NCBI RefSeq assembly: GCF_024347195.1
Contig: NZ_AP025281.1
Location: 62,001 to 126,000 of the forward strand
Length of the DNA stretch: 64,000 nt
Reading direction: 5' to 3'
DNA from: Aliamphritea hakodatensis
Lineage (GTDB): Bacteria > Pseudomonadota > Gammaproteobacteria > Pseudomonadales > Balneatricaceae
The position numbers were made by a program, and so were the translations under genes. Shown here piece after piece: positions 1 through 8,014 of the stretch. The notes under the pieces are model-generated. The model was not told the DNA's origin and ran no database searches. It saw only the letters and a program-made list of their open reading frames with translations. Numbering within the stretch: position 1 is the stretch's first letter; the number at the start of each line of letters is the position of its first letter.

Positions 1-794
1 AAGCAGCGGCACAGCCGGGCGACGTGCTGTTAAAGGCGGATAACCTGACCGTGCGGGACGCCGATGCAGTTGCCCGTCTGGATGATGTCAGCCTGCAGCT
101 GCGGGCCGGCGAAATCGTGGGCATTGCCGGGGTATCCGGTAATGGCCAGACCGAGTTGCTGGACGTGCTCAGCGGCATTCGCCCGGTTGAAGACGGCAAG
201 CTGAACGTCAACGGTACCCTGATTGATGCGGCGAATGTGCTGGACGCCAAAGACCTGCGTCACCTGAGTGTTGGCCATGTGGCGGAAGACCGTCACCGGC
301 TGGGCATGGTGACTGCGTTCAGTGCCCGGGAGTCTGCCATTATGGGCTTTCAGGATGAACCGGAATTCAACCGTGGCCTGCTGACCGACGGCGCTGCTAT
401 TACCCGCCACTGTCAGCAACTGATGGACGAATTTGATGTGCGTCCGGGCAATCCGGACCTGAAATCGGCTAACTTCTCTGGCGGTAATCAGCAGAAACTG
501 TGTATTGCCCGGGAAATGGAACGCCAGCCAAAAGTACTGCTGGTTGGCCAGCCAACCCGTGGGGTGGATATCGGTGCGATCGAGTTTATTCACCAGCAAA
601 TTGTTAAGTTACGGGATGCCGGCAGTGCTGTACTGGTTGTATCGGTGGAACTTGAGGAAGTTATGTCTCTGTGTGACCGTATTCTGGTGATGTTCGAAGG
701 GCGGATTGTCGGTGAAATTGCCGCCAGCGACGCGGATGCCAAAACCCTGGGTCTGATGATGGGTAACGCCAGCGAAGCAGGAGGAAATGCCTGA
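1..794 (+). CDS. BMP-type nucleoside ABC transporter, ATP-binding protein (5' partial)
   Basis: C-terminal half of a two-domain sugar/nucleoside-type ABC ATPase. The frame is open to the left edge, so the first nucleotide-binding domain lies outside the window. The visible part is the second domain: a divergent Walker A (GVSGNGQTELL), the signature FSGGNQQKL, and the stretch VGQPTRGVDIGA where Walker B and the D-loop sit, all typical of RbsA/YufO-like proteins. It energises uptake of a nucleoside, or less likely a sugar, from the periplasm. The two permease genes follow with a TGATG stop-start overlap. The BmpA-like binding protein would be expected upstream of the window. The kinase and nucleoside hydrolase downstream support nucleosides as substrate. 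Confidence 0.93.
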   Translation, partial: AAAQPGDVLLKADNLTVRDADAVARLDDVSLQLRAGEIVGIAGVSGNGQTELLDVLSGIRPVEDGKLNVNGTLIDAANVLDAKDLRHLSVGHVAEDRHRLGMVTAFSARESAIMGFQDEPEFNRGLLTDGAAITRHCQQLMDEFDVRPGNPDLKSANFSGGNQQKLCIAREMERQPKVLLVGQPTRGVDIGAIEFIHQQIVKLRDAGSAVLVVSVELEEVMSLCDRILVMFEGRIVGEIAASDADAKTLGLMMGNASEAGGNA

Positions 795-1933
795 TGAGTA
801 ACCGTACCCTGCCCGCCTGGATTGATATCGGCCTGATTCCGCTGATCAATATCTGTCTGGCATTTATCGTCTCTGCCGGCGTCATCATGCTGATCGGCGA
901 AAGCCCGCTGGAAGCCGTACAGGTTATGCTGTTCGGCGCGTTTGGCTATGGCGAAGGGATTGGCTATACCCTGTATTACGCTACTAACTTTATCTTTACC
1001 GGCTTAGCCGTAGCGGTGGCCTTTCATGCCGGGCTGTTTAACATCGGCGGTGAAGGTCAGGCCTATTTAGGCGGTCTGGGCGTGGGGCTGATCTGCCTGA
1101 TGCTCGACAGCTGGCTTCCCTGGTGGGCACTGCTGCCGTTTGCGATTGTCGCCGGGGCATTATTTGGTGCGGCCTGGGCTTATATCCCTGCGTATCTGCA
1201 GGCGTACCGGGGCAGCCACATTGTAATTACCACCATCATGTTTAACTTCATTGCGTCCGCACTGATGGTCTATCTGCTGGTAAACGTACTGATTGAACCG
1301 GGCAGCATGTCGCCGCAAACCCGCAGCCTGGCGGAAGGTGCCACCCTGCCCTACATGTATCAGGTGTTTGCAGCCTTCGGTATTGAGATCGAACAGAGCC
1401 CGCTGAATGTCTCCCTGATCCTGGCGCTGCTGGCCTGTGTGCTGGTGTGGTTGCTGATCTGGCACACCCGCTGGGGTTACGCCATCCGGATGATCGGTTT
1501 TAACGAAAAAGCCGCCGTCTACAGCGGGATTAATACCCGCCGTACCATTGTGATCAGCATGTGTATTTCCGGTGCACTGGCGGCCATGGTGGGCATTAAT
1601 GAGGTGATGGGTGCGCAGCAGCGGGTGTTGCTGGAATTCGTGGCCGGTGCCGGTTTTACCGGGATTGCGGTGTCTCTGATGGGACGCAATCATCCGCTGG
1701 GCATTATCGCCGCCAGTATCTTATTTGGTGCCCTGTATCAGGGCGGTGCGGAACTGTCATTTGAGATCTCGACCATTACCCGTGATCTGGTGGTGGTCAT
1801 TCAGGGTCTGGTGATTCTGTTCTGCGGTGCGCTCGCTTACATGCTTAAGCCGACACTGGAAAAACTGTTCCTGCGCTATACCCTGAGTAAAGCAGCCCGT
1901 CGGGATAATCTGGCAGAGGAGGCACAGTCATGA
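794..1933 (+). CDS. Nucleoside ABC transporter permease 1 (BPD_transp_2 family)
   Basis: 379-aa inner-membrane protein with about ten hydrophobic segments, of the branched-chain/ribose permease family (YufP/NupP type). The segment FNIGGEGQAYLGGLG is characteristic of the BMP-associated permeases. It should form the translocation pore with the next gene product. The start codon overlaps the stop of the ATPase gene (TGATG at 792-796), and a GAGGA ribosome site sits just upstream, so translation is probably coupled. The substrate is inferred from the operon, not from the protein itself. Confidence 0.92.
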   Translation: MSNRTLPAWIDIGLIPLINICLAFIVSAGVIMLIGESPLEAVQVMLFGAFGYGEGIGYTLYYATNFIFTGLAVAVAFHAGLFNIGGEGQAYLGGLGVGLICLMLDSWLPWWALLPFAIVAGALFGAAWAYIPAYLQAYRGSHIVITTIMFNFIASALMVYLLVNVLIEPGSMSPQTRSLAEGATLPYMYQVFAAFGIEIEQSPLNVSLILALLACVLVWLLIWHTRWGYAIRMIGFNEKAAVYSGINTRRTIVISMCISGALAAMVGINEVMGAQQRVLLEFVAGAGFTGIAVSLMGRNHPLGIIAASILFGALYQGGAELSFEISTITRDLVVVIQGLVILFCGALAYMLKPTLEKLFLRYTLSKAARRDNLAEEAQS

Positions 1934-2904
1934 ATGATGTATTACTGATGCTGGTGTCGATTCTGGACTCAACCATCCGGGTATCCACGCCTCTGATTCT
2001 CTGCGCCATGGCCGGGGTCTTTTCTGAACGTTCAGGTATTGTGGATATTGGCCTTGAAGGCAAGATGCTGGCCGGCGCGTTTGCCGCGGCAGCGACCGCC
2101 GCAGTGACCGGTTCCGCCTGGCTTGGGCTTGGCTGTGCCATCATCGTATCGGTGGGCATGGCGCTGCTGCACGGCTTTGCCTGTATTACCCACCGGGGTA
2201 ATCAGGTGGTCAGTGGTCTGGCGATTAACATTCTGGCCTCCGGCCTGACCGTGACGCTGGGGATTGCCTGGTTTGCGCAGGGTGGCCAGACGCCACAGCT
2301 GAGCGGCGATGCCCGTTTTGCGGCGCTAGAGTTTCCGGGCGCGGCTGCCGTGGCGGACGTGCCGGTGATCGGTGCGATTTACAGTGAATTACTGAGCGGT
2401 CATAACCTGCTGGTATACATCGCACTGTTAGCGGTGCCGCTGACCTGGTGGGTGATTTTCCGCAGCCGTTTCGGCCTCCGTTTGCGGGCGGTGGGTGAAA
2501 ACCCACAGGCAGTGGATACCGCCGGTATTTCGGTGGCGTGGTTACGCTACCGGGCAGTGATGTGTGCCGGGCTGCTGTGTGGCATTGCCGGGACATACCT
2601 GTCGACGGCGCAAAACGCGGCCTTCCTGAAAGACATGTCTGCCGGTAAGGGTTATATCGCTCTGGCGGCGCTGATCTTCGGTAAGTGGCATCCCAAAGCG
2701 GCGCTGTTTGCCTGCTTGCTGTTTGGCTTTCTGGAGGCGCTGTCTGTACGGCTGCAGGGCGTACAGTTGCCGGTGATCGGTGAAGTGCCGGTACAGCTGA
2801 TGCAGGCGCTGCCTTACGTGCTGACGGTGATTCTGCTGGCTGGCTTTATCGGCAAAGCGATTGCGCCGAAAGCCATCGGTATTCCGTATAACAAGGAACG
2901 CTGA
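1930..2904 (+). CDS. Nucleoside ABC transporter permease 2 (BPD_transp_2 family)
   Basis: 324-aa polytopic membrane protein, second half of the permease heterodimer (YufQ/NupQ type). The segment VDIGLEGKMLAGAF near residue 38 is the counterpart of the FNIGGEGQ motif in permease 1. It overlaps the preceding gene by four bases (ATGA), showing tight translational coupling. The sugar kinase gene starts 10 bases downstream. Length and hydrophobic pattern are normal for the family. Confidence 0.92.
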   Translation: MNDVLLMLVSILDSTIRVSTPLILCAMAGVFSERSGIVDIGLEGKMLAGAFAAAATAAVTGSAWLGLGCAIIVSVGMALLHGFACITHRGNQVVSGLAINILASGLTVTLGIAWFAQGGQTPQLSGDARFAALEFPGAAAVADVPVIGAIYSELLSGHNLLVYIALLAVPLTWWVIFRSRFGLRLRAVGENPQAVDTAGISVAWLRYRAVMCAGLLCGIAGTYLSTAQNAAFLKDMSAGKGYIALAALIFGKWHPKAALFACLLFGFLEALSVRLQGVQLPVIGEVPVQLMQALPYVLTVILLAGFIGKAIAPKAIGIPYNKER

Positions 2905-2914
2905 GGGATTGCAG

Positions 2915-3805
2915 ATGAGTACACGTATTTTCAGTTACGGGTCAATCAACGTTGATCATATCTACCAGATGCCACATCTGGTAGCGCCGGGGGAAACCCT
3001 GGCCAGTACAGAATACCGTCAGGTACTGGGAGGCAAAGGGGCCAACCAGTCCATTGCGGCGGCGAAAGCCGGGGTGCCGGTATTGCATATCGGCCGCTAC
3101 GGCAAAGCGGACAGCTGGGTACAGGAACAGCTGCAGGACGCCGGGGTGGATTGCAGCCGGGTTGCCGCGGTGGATACACCGAGCGGCCATGCCATTATTC
3201 AGGTGGATGCTCAGGCAGAAAACGCAATCATTCTGTTCGCCGGTGCTAATCACAGCTTCCGGGCGGACGAGCTGAGCGCTTTGCTGGATGGCGCGGCTGC
3301 CGGCGACTGGCTGCTGCTGCAAAACGAATGCAGCTGCACTGCAGCGATGATCAGCACCGCCGCGGCAAAAGGCATGCAGGTGGCGTTTAACCCGTCACCG
3401 ATGGATGATTCGGTGCGGGCGTTACCCTTACATGAGCTGTCCTTGCTGGTGGTCAACGAAATTGAAGTGCAACAACTATTAGACTGTGACGGGCTGGACC
3501 AGGATCGGTTGGTCGCTGCGTTGCGCGAACGTTTGCCGGCCACCCGGGTGGTGGTGACCTTTGGCGCGAAGGGTGCGCTGTGGGTGGATGCCGATACAGA
3601 GATATTTGTGCCCGCCCTGCGGGTTGAAGCGGTGGATACCACTGCTGCAGGGGATACATTCCTGGGATACCTGCTGGCCGCACTGTGTCAGCAGGCGTCC
3701 CCGAAAACTGCGCTGGAGCTGGGCTGCAAGGCTTCCTCTCTGGCGGTACAGAAAGTCGGTGCCTCGGTCAGCATTCCCGACAGAGCGGACGTTGATCAGC
3801 TCTGA
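2915..3805 (+). CDS. PfkB-family (ribokinase-like) sugar/nucleoside kinase
   Basis: About 296 aa. The start was set at the ATG at 2915 (MSTRIFSYGSINVDHIY) because the upstream extension overlaps the permease gene and is not family-like. Both PfkB signatures are present: GGKGANQ at residues 39-45, and DTTAAGDTF at about 241-249 with the catalytic Asp at 247. The likely reaction is ATP-dependent phosphorylation of the ribose released by the downstream nucleoside hydrolase, or of a nucleoside directly. Sequence alone does not separate ribokinase from nucleoside kinase. Position between the transporter and the hydrolase argues for a salvage role. Confidence 0.88.
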   Translation: MSTRIFSYGSINVDHIYQMPHLVAPGETLASTEYRQVLGGKGANQSIAAAKAGVPVLHIGRYGKADSWVQEQLQDAGVDCSRVAAVDTPSGHAIIQVDAQAENAIILFAGANHSFRADELSALLDGAAAGDWLLLQNECSCTAAMISTAAAKGMQVAFNPSPMDDSVRALPLHELSLLVVNEIEVQQLLDCDGLDQDRLVAALRERLPATRVVVTFGAKGALWVDADTEIFVPALRVEAVDTTAAGDTFLGYLLAALCQQASPKTALELGCKASSLAVQKVGASVSIPDRADVDQL

Positions 3806-3836
3806 GGCCCCTTCTGTAAGACATTGAAATATAAAT

Positions 3837-3860
3837 ACCGGCCTGTTTTCAGGCCGGTTT
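3837..3860 (+). terminator. Hairpin in the kinase-hydrolase intergenic region
   Basis: A nine-base-pair stem (ACCGGCCTG / CAGGCCGGT) with a TTTT loop, followed by only three T residues. It could be a weak intrinsic terminator, or an mRNA-stabilising hairpin that sets the expression of the downstream hydrolase gene. It lies only about 25 bases before that gene's start codon. Confidence 0.5.
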
Positions 3861-3882
3861 GCGCTGCGAGCGAGACAATAAA

Positions 3883-4842
3883 ATGACACATAAAATTATT
3901 CTGGATACGGATCCGGGTATTGATGATGCAATGGCGATATTCACCGCCTTTGCCCATCCTGAAATTGAACTGCTGGGCCTGACCACAACCTTCGGCAATG
4001 TGTCCGTTGAACAGGCGACAACCAATGCGCTGCAGCTGGTGGAAATGGCCGGTGTAGACGTCCCGGTCGCCAAAGGTGTGGCGACGCCATGGGTTAAACC
4101 CCTGAGTGATTTCCCGGACTTTGTCCACGGTAAAGACGGTTTTGGCAACATCAACCTGCCGGCCCCGAAAGGTACGCCGGTGAGCCAGAGTGCTGCAGAA
4201 TTCATTGTTGAACAGGTGATGGCGCAGCCCGGTGAAGTAACACTGGTGGCGGTCGGCCCGCTGGGTAACCTGGCCACGGCCCTGAAGCTGGAACCGCAGA
4301 TTGCCGAAAAGGTTAAGCGGGTGGTGATCATGGGCGGTGTTATCGCCGCTGATGGTAATGTATCTCCGGTGGCAGAAGCGAACATTCTGTCCGATCCCCA
4401 TGCGGCAGATAAAGTGATGGAAGCCAGCTGGGAAGTGGTGATTGTCGGGCTGGATGTGACCCATCAGGTGGTGCTGAGCAATGCGCTGTTTAACCAGATC
4501 CGCGATGAGAACCCGAAAGTCGGTGCGTTTATGCATCAGGCGGCGCAGTTCTATATCAGTTTTTACAGCTCGGTGCGGGACATCGACGGCTGCTATGGTC
4601 ACGATGTCTCTGCGGTGGCCTATGTGGTTGATCCGGATATCTTTACTGTGGAAAGCGGTGAAGTCTGCGTCGCAACCGACGGTGTGGCGATCGGCCAGAC
4701 TATTATGAGCCGTTTCGGCATTCCCTATCCACTGCCGTTCTGGCAGGACCGGCCGAAGCAGAAAGCCTGCATGGGTGTCGATGATCAGCGTCTGGTGGCG
4801 CTATTTCGTGATGCAATGACCAGTGATTTTTGGAGTAAATAA
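3883..4842 (+). CDS. Inosine-uridine preferring nucleoside hydrolase
   Basis: About 319 aa, start at ATG 3883 (MTHKIILDTDPGIDDA). The N-terminal DTDPGIDD motif (residues 8-15) is the calcium-binding signature of nucleoside hydrolases, which cleave the N-glycosidic bond of ribonucleosides to base plus ribose. VVIMGGV and the C-terminal Asp/His region containing GHDVSAVAY also fit the family. It probably acts in the cytoplasm on imported nucleosides and feeds ribose to the PfkB kinase. Its stop overlaps the next start (TAATG). The preferred base cannot be told from sequence. Confidence 0.93.
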   Translation: MTHKIILDTDPGIDDAMAIFTAFAHPEIELLGLTTTFGNVSVEQATTNALQLVEMAGVDVPVAKGVATPWVKPLSDFPDFVHGKDGFGNINLPAPKGTPVSQSAAEFIVEQVMAQPGEVTLVAVGPLGNLATALKLEPQIAEKVKRVVIMGGVIAADGNVSPVAEANILSDPHAADKVMEASWEVVIVGLDVTHQVVLSNALFNQIRDENPKVGAFMHQAAQFYISFYSSVRDIDGCYGHDVSAVAYVVDPDIFTVESGEVCVATDGVAIGQTIMSRFGIPYPLPFWQDRPKQKACMGVDDQRLVALFRDAMTSDFWSK

Positions 4843-5684
4843 TGACCACCCTGACTGCAATTGATTACACCGCTGAAAATGCTCAGCAGGAATTTGTTGA
4901 ATCCCTCCGGGAAACCGGTTTTGGGGTACTGAAGAACCACCCTGTCCGTCAGGAACTGGTCACGTCGATTTACGAGAACTGGCAGACCTTCTTTGACGGT
5001 GACAGCAAAGAAAACTTCCTGTTTAACAAGGGCACGCAGGACGGCTTCTTCCCGGCCAGCGTATCGGAAGTGGCGAAAGATCATAAAGTTAAAGACATCA
5101 AAGAGTACTACCACTACTACCCGTGGGGTCAGTGCCCGGATGAGCTGCATGCTGAGATCAGCCAGTATTACCGTGAAGCCAACAGTCTGGCCGGTGAACT
5201 GCTGAGCTGGATTGAAAAACACAGCCCGGGTGAAGTGGCGGCCGGTTACAGCCAGCCACTGACGTCTATGATTGAAGGCAGCCAGTCTACCCTGCTGCGG
5301 GTACTGCATTATCCGCCACTGCAGGGTGATGAAGAAGCGGATGCAATCCGTGCTGCAGCCCACGAAGATATTAACCTTATTACCATCTTGCCGGCGGCGA
5401 ATGAGCCGGGGCTGCAGGTGCAAGCCAAAGATGGCAGCTGGCTGGATGTGCCCTGTGAGTTCGGTAACCTGATCATTAATATCGGCGATATGCTGCAGGA
5501 AGCTTCCGGGCATTATTTCCCGTCTACGACCCACCGGGTGATAAACCCTGAAGGTGCCAACATGCAGCGCTCACGGATTTCCCTGCCGCTGTTCCTGCAT
5601 CCTAAACCGGAAGTTATCCTGTCTGAACGCTACACCGCCGACAGCTATCTGACCGAGCGGCTTAAAGAGCTGGGTGTTATCTGA
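4842..5684 (+). CDS. Fe(II)/2-oxoglutarate-dependent oxygenase (isopenicillin N synthase family)
   Basis: 280 aa, double-stranded beta-helix oxygenase. The metal triad is visible: His174 and Asp176 (HED), and distal His231 (THRVINP). The 2OG-binding pair is R245-x-S247. The start ATG overlaps the hydrolase stop, so this is the last gene of the nucleoside operon. Relatives include thymine 7-hydroxylase and pyrimidine-deoxynucleoside 2'-hydroxylase from fungi. By context the substrate may be a nucleobase or nucleoside released or imported by this operon, but this is inference. The family also includes hydroxylases of unrelated metabolites. Confidence 0.88.
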   Translation: MTTLTAIDYTAENAQQEFVESLRETGFGVLKNHPVRQELVTSIYENWQTFFDGDSKENFLFNKGTQDGFFPASVSEVAKDHKVKDIKEYYHYYPWGQCPDELHAEISQYYREANSLAGELLSWIEKHSPGEVAAGYSQPLTSMIEGSQSTLLRVLHYPPLQGDEEADAIRAAAHEDINLITILPAANEPGLQVQAKDGSWLDVPCEFGNLIINIGDMLQEASGHYFPSTTHRVINPEGANMQRSRISLPLFLHPKPEVILSERYTADSYLTERLKELGVI

Positions 5685-5751
5685 GGCACGTTTCGGTTAA
5701 GCAGGCATCTGGTACACTTGTGCAGATGTCTGTGTGCAATGGAAAGAAATC

Positions 5752-6507
5752 ATGAAAAAGTTAGCCCGGGCTGCTGCGGCAGTCGGTTTATCGCTGGCGC
5801 TGACCGGCTGTGTGAAAGATAGCGAACTGACGATGGCCAGCGCGATGATGGTGGGTGCAGGTGTCCTGCAGGCCGCTACGCTGGACGAAAAACAGGTGGT
5901 TAAAACCGCGTCCTTATCCGCTAAAGAACTGGATAAGAAGAACAAGGTGGCCGCCCCGGGCAGTCAGTATGACGCCCGTTTGCAGCGGCTTGTCCGCGGC
6001 CTGGAAAATGCCGACGGCCTGAACCTGAACTTTAAGGTGTATCTGGATAAAAGCGTCAATGCCTTTGCCATGCCGGACGGTACCGTACGGGTGCATTCGG
6101 GCTTGCTGGATGCCATGCCGGATGATCAGGTGCTGGCGGTTATCGGCCATGAAATTGGCCACGTGAAGCTGAAACACAGCTATAACCAGATGCGCAGTCA
6201 GTTACTGACTAATACCGCCTTTCAGGCGGCCGCGTCTGCCGGCGGTGACATTGGCGCGCTGACATCTTCACAGCTGGGCGGTCTGGCCTATAAGGCGATC
6301 AATGCCCGCTTCTCCCAGCAGGATGAACTGGAAGCCGACCGTTATGCGGTTAAATTTCTCCGTTCACGGAACAAAGACCCTGAAGCGATGACCCGCTCAA
6401 TTGAAACCCTGCAGGCCAAATACGGCAGTGGCGGCGGTTTTCTGAGCAGCCATCCGTCGAATTCGCAGCGGATCGATAATCTGGAAAAGACCATCGCCGG
6501 GCAATAA
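5752..6507 (+). CDS. LoiP/YcaL-like M48 metalloprotease lipoprotein
   Basis: About 251 aa, start at ATG 5752. It opens with a lipoprotein signal peptide ending in LALTGC (lipidated Cys20). The zinc site HEIGH is at residues 133-137, with the third ligand in LEADRYA (Glu194). Length and the VNAFAMPDG and FSQQDELEAD blocks match E. coli LoiP (YggG), an outer-membrane-associated protease that works with BepA in envelope quality control. It appears to be a single-gene unit with its own promoter region of about 70 bases, closed by a strong bidirectional terminator. Confidence 0.9.
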   Translation: MKKLARAAAAVGLSLALTGCVKDSELTMASAMMVGAGVLQAATLDEKQVVKTASLSAKELDKKNKVAAPGSQYDARLQRLVRGLENADGLNLNFKVYLDKSVNAFAMPDGTVRVHSGLLDAMPDDQVLAVIGHEIGHVKLKHSYNQMRSQLLTNTAFQAAASAGGDIGALTSSQLGGLAYKAINARFSQQDELEADRYAVKFLRSRNKDPEAMTRSIETLQAKYGSGGGFLSSHPSNSQRIDNLEKTIAGQ

Positions 6508-6521
6508 GCATTGCCCAGCAG

Positions 6522-6552
6522 AAAAACGGAGGCTCAGGCCTCCGTTTTTTTT
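6522..6552. terminator. Bidirectional intrinsic terminator
   Basis: Twelve-base-pair perfect stem (AAAAACGGAGGC / GCCTCCGTTTTT) with a TCAG loop and A/T tracts on both sides. It sits between the convergent protease gene and MFS gene and serves both strands. The MFS stop codon lies at its right edge. Confidence 0.9.
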
Positions 6553-8014
6553 ATGTGGTCTGGAAATCGGCACCGGTTTCCGGGCCGCTGCCCTGCCCGG
6601 ACAGGTACCGGCTGAAGCGGGCGGCGATCAGCATAGCAAAGAGGGCGACTCCGGCAAAACACAGATACAGCCAATAGGCGGAATCGGCCACGGCGGTTTG
6701 TCCCGGGTCGTTAAAGCCCGCCAGGTTTACCACAATACCGGCCAGCGCGGCCCCGAATGCGATGGCAAACTGCTGGACGGTGGATAAGGCCGAGCCGGCG
6801 ATATCCGCATCTTCTGCCGGGCTGAATTTCAGGGCAAAGGTCGATAGGTGTGGCCAGCCAATGCCCACGCCGGCACCCACTGCAATCAGTGCCAGGCTGA
6901 TCAGGGCGATCATCAGGGTATCGGTATGTGTAAAGGCCGGTACTGTTAATACCAGCCCGAGCATGCCGAACAGAATCATATAGGGGCCAAAGCGAACGGT
7001 TCTGCGCATAGCAGCCCCTGAGAAGCGCGCACTGAGGATTTCAGACACCACCCAGCCTACCGACATCATGGCGGCTACGTAGCCGGCCAGCAGGGGTGTC
7101 TGGCCGTGCAGTACCTGCAGGTAGAAGGGAATGTAGATCTCGCTGGCCACGCAGAATATCAGCAGGGCTAACAGCAGCAGCGTCAGGGACAGCGGCGATC
7201 CCAGCTGAAAGGTACCCCGGGGAAACAGCCTGGCGGTGCTGCGGGCTTCCAGTTTTGCCAGCAGCAGGATACAGATAACCGCCATGGCGATACCGCCCAG
7301 ATTGATCAGCAGCTCCGGTCGGGTGCCGGCCAGTGACAATACCAGTACCGCCACCGCTAACAGCAGTAATTGCCGCAGGGGTACCCGGGTGGTGCTGTTT
7401 TGAGCCTGTCTGGCCGGCAGCATCAGGCTGGTGAGTAACAGATACAGCAGAGTGACCGGTGCCAGAATGGCAAATCCCAGCCGCCAGGTGAGCAGTTCTG
7501 CAAAGATACCGCCAATGGCCGGGCCGATCAGCAGAGCAACGCCGTAGACGCCTGACAGCAAAGCCATGGCCCGGGGCCAGAGGCGTTCTTCAAACACCAG
7601 CATGATCATGCCGTAGCAGAAGCTGAACAGCAGACCGCCGCCGGCCCCCTGCACCGTCCGGCCCAGCAGCATGACAGTCATATCCGGCGCTGCCGCCGCA
7701 ATCAGACTGCCCGCCAGAAAGATAACGCCGCCAATCGCGTAGGCTTTTTTCGGGCCGGCCTGGCTGAGAAGCTTGCCACTGACAGCCGCGCTGAGAATCG
7801 CCGCCAGCATAAACAGTGTGGTGTTCCAGGCGTACAGGTGCTGGCCACCGATGTCCGCGACGATCGAAGGCAGCATGGTGGTGGAAATATAGGTATTCAC
7901 TGCGTGCAGGCACATGCCGCCGGTCAGGGCCAGCGACAGAACACCGTTGCGGCCGCTAAGCAGTTCGGACCAGCGTGCTTCCGCTGCCGGGGTGTGGGGA
8001 GAAGACTCAGACAT
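6551..8014 (-). CDS. MFS efflux transporter, DHA2 (EmrB/QacA) type
   Basis: About 487 aa with 14 predicted membrane segments, as expected for the DHA2 drug:proton antiporters. RTVQGAGGGLLF resembles antiporter motif C/D and GVALLIGPAIGG is motif C. The start was taken as ATG 8014; a GTG six bases upstream is also possible. It overlaps the end of the ABC exporter gene by eight bases, so the two are co-transcribed and translationally coupled. The substrate is unknown. The shared promoter carries a SoxR-like operator, suggesting export of redox-cycling or toxic compounds. Confidence 0.87.
   Translation of the reverse strand: MSESSPHTPAAEARWSELLSGRNGVLSLALTGGMCLHAVNTYISTTMLPSIVADIGGQHLYAWNTTLFMLAAILSAAVSGKLLSQAGPKKAYAIGGVIFLAGSLIAAAAPDMTVMLLGRTVQGAGGGLLFSFCYGMIMLVFEERLWPRAMALLSGVYGVALLIGPAIGGIFAELLTWRLGFAILAPVTLLYLLLTSLMLPARQAQNSTTRVPLRQLLLLAVAVLVLSLAGTRPELLINLGGIAMAVICILLLAKLEARSTARLFPRGTFQLGSPLSLTLLLLALLIFCVASEIYIPFYLQVLHGQTPLLAGYVAAMMSVGWVVSEILSARFSGAAMRRTVRFGPYMILFGMLGLVLTVPAFTHTDTLMIALISLALIAVGAGVGIGWPHLSTFALKFSPAEDADIAGSALSTVQQFAIAFGAALAGIVVNLAGFNDPGQTAVADSAYWLYLCFAGVALFAMLIAARFSRYLSGQGSGPETGADFQTT

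Noticed and set aside
1160..1693. 177-codon minus-strand frame opposite the first permease gene
   Set aside because: Antisense shadow with His/Gln-rich, low-hydrophobicity composition; the plus-strand permease is clear.
3796..4602. 268-codon minus-strand frame opposite the nucleoside hydrolase gene
   Set aside because: It is a shadow of the real gene: no ribosome site, His/Gln-rich composition typical of antisense frames, no family likeness.
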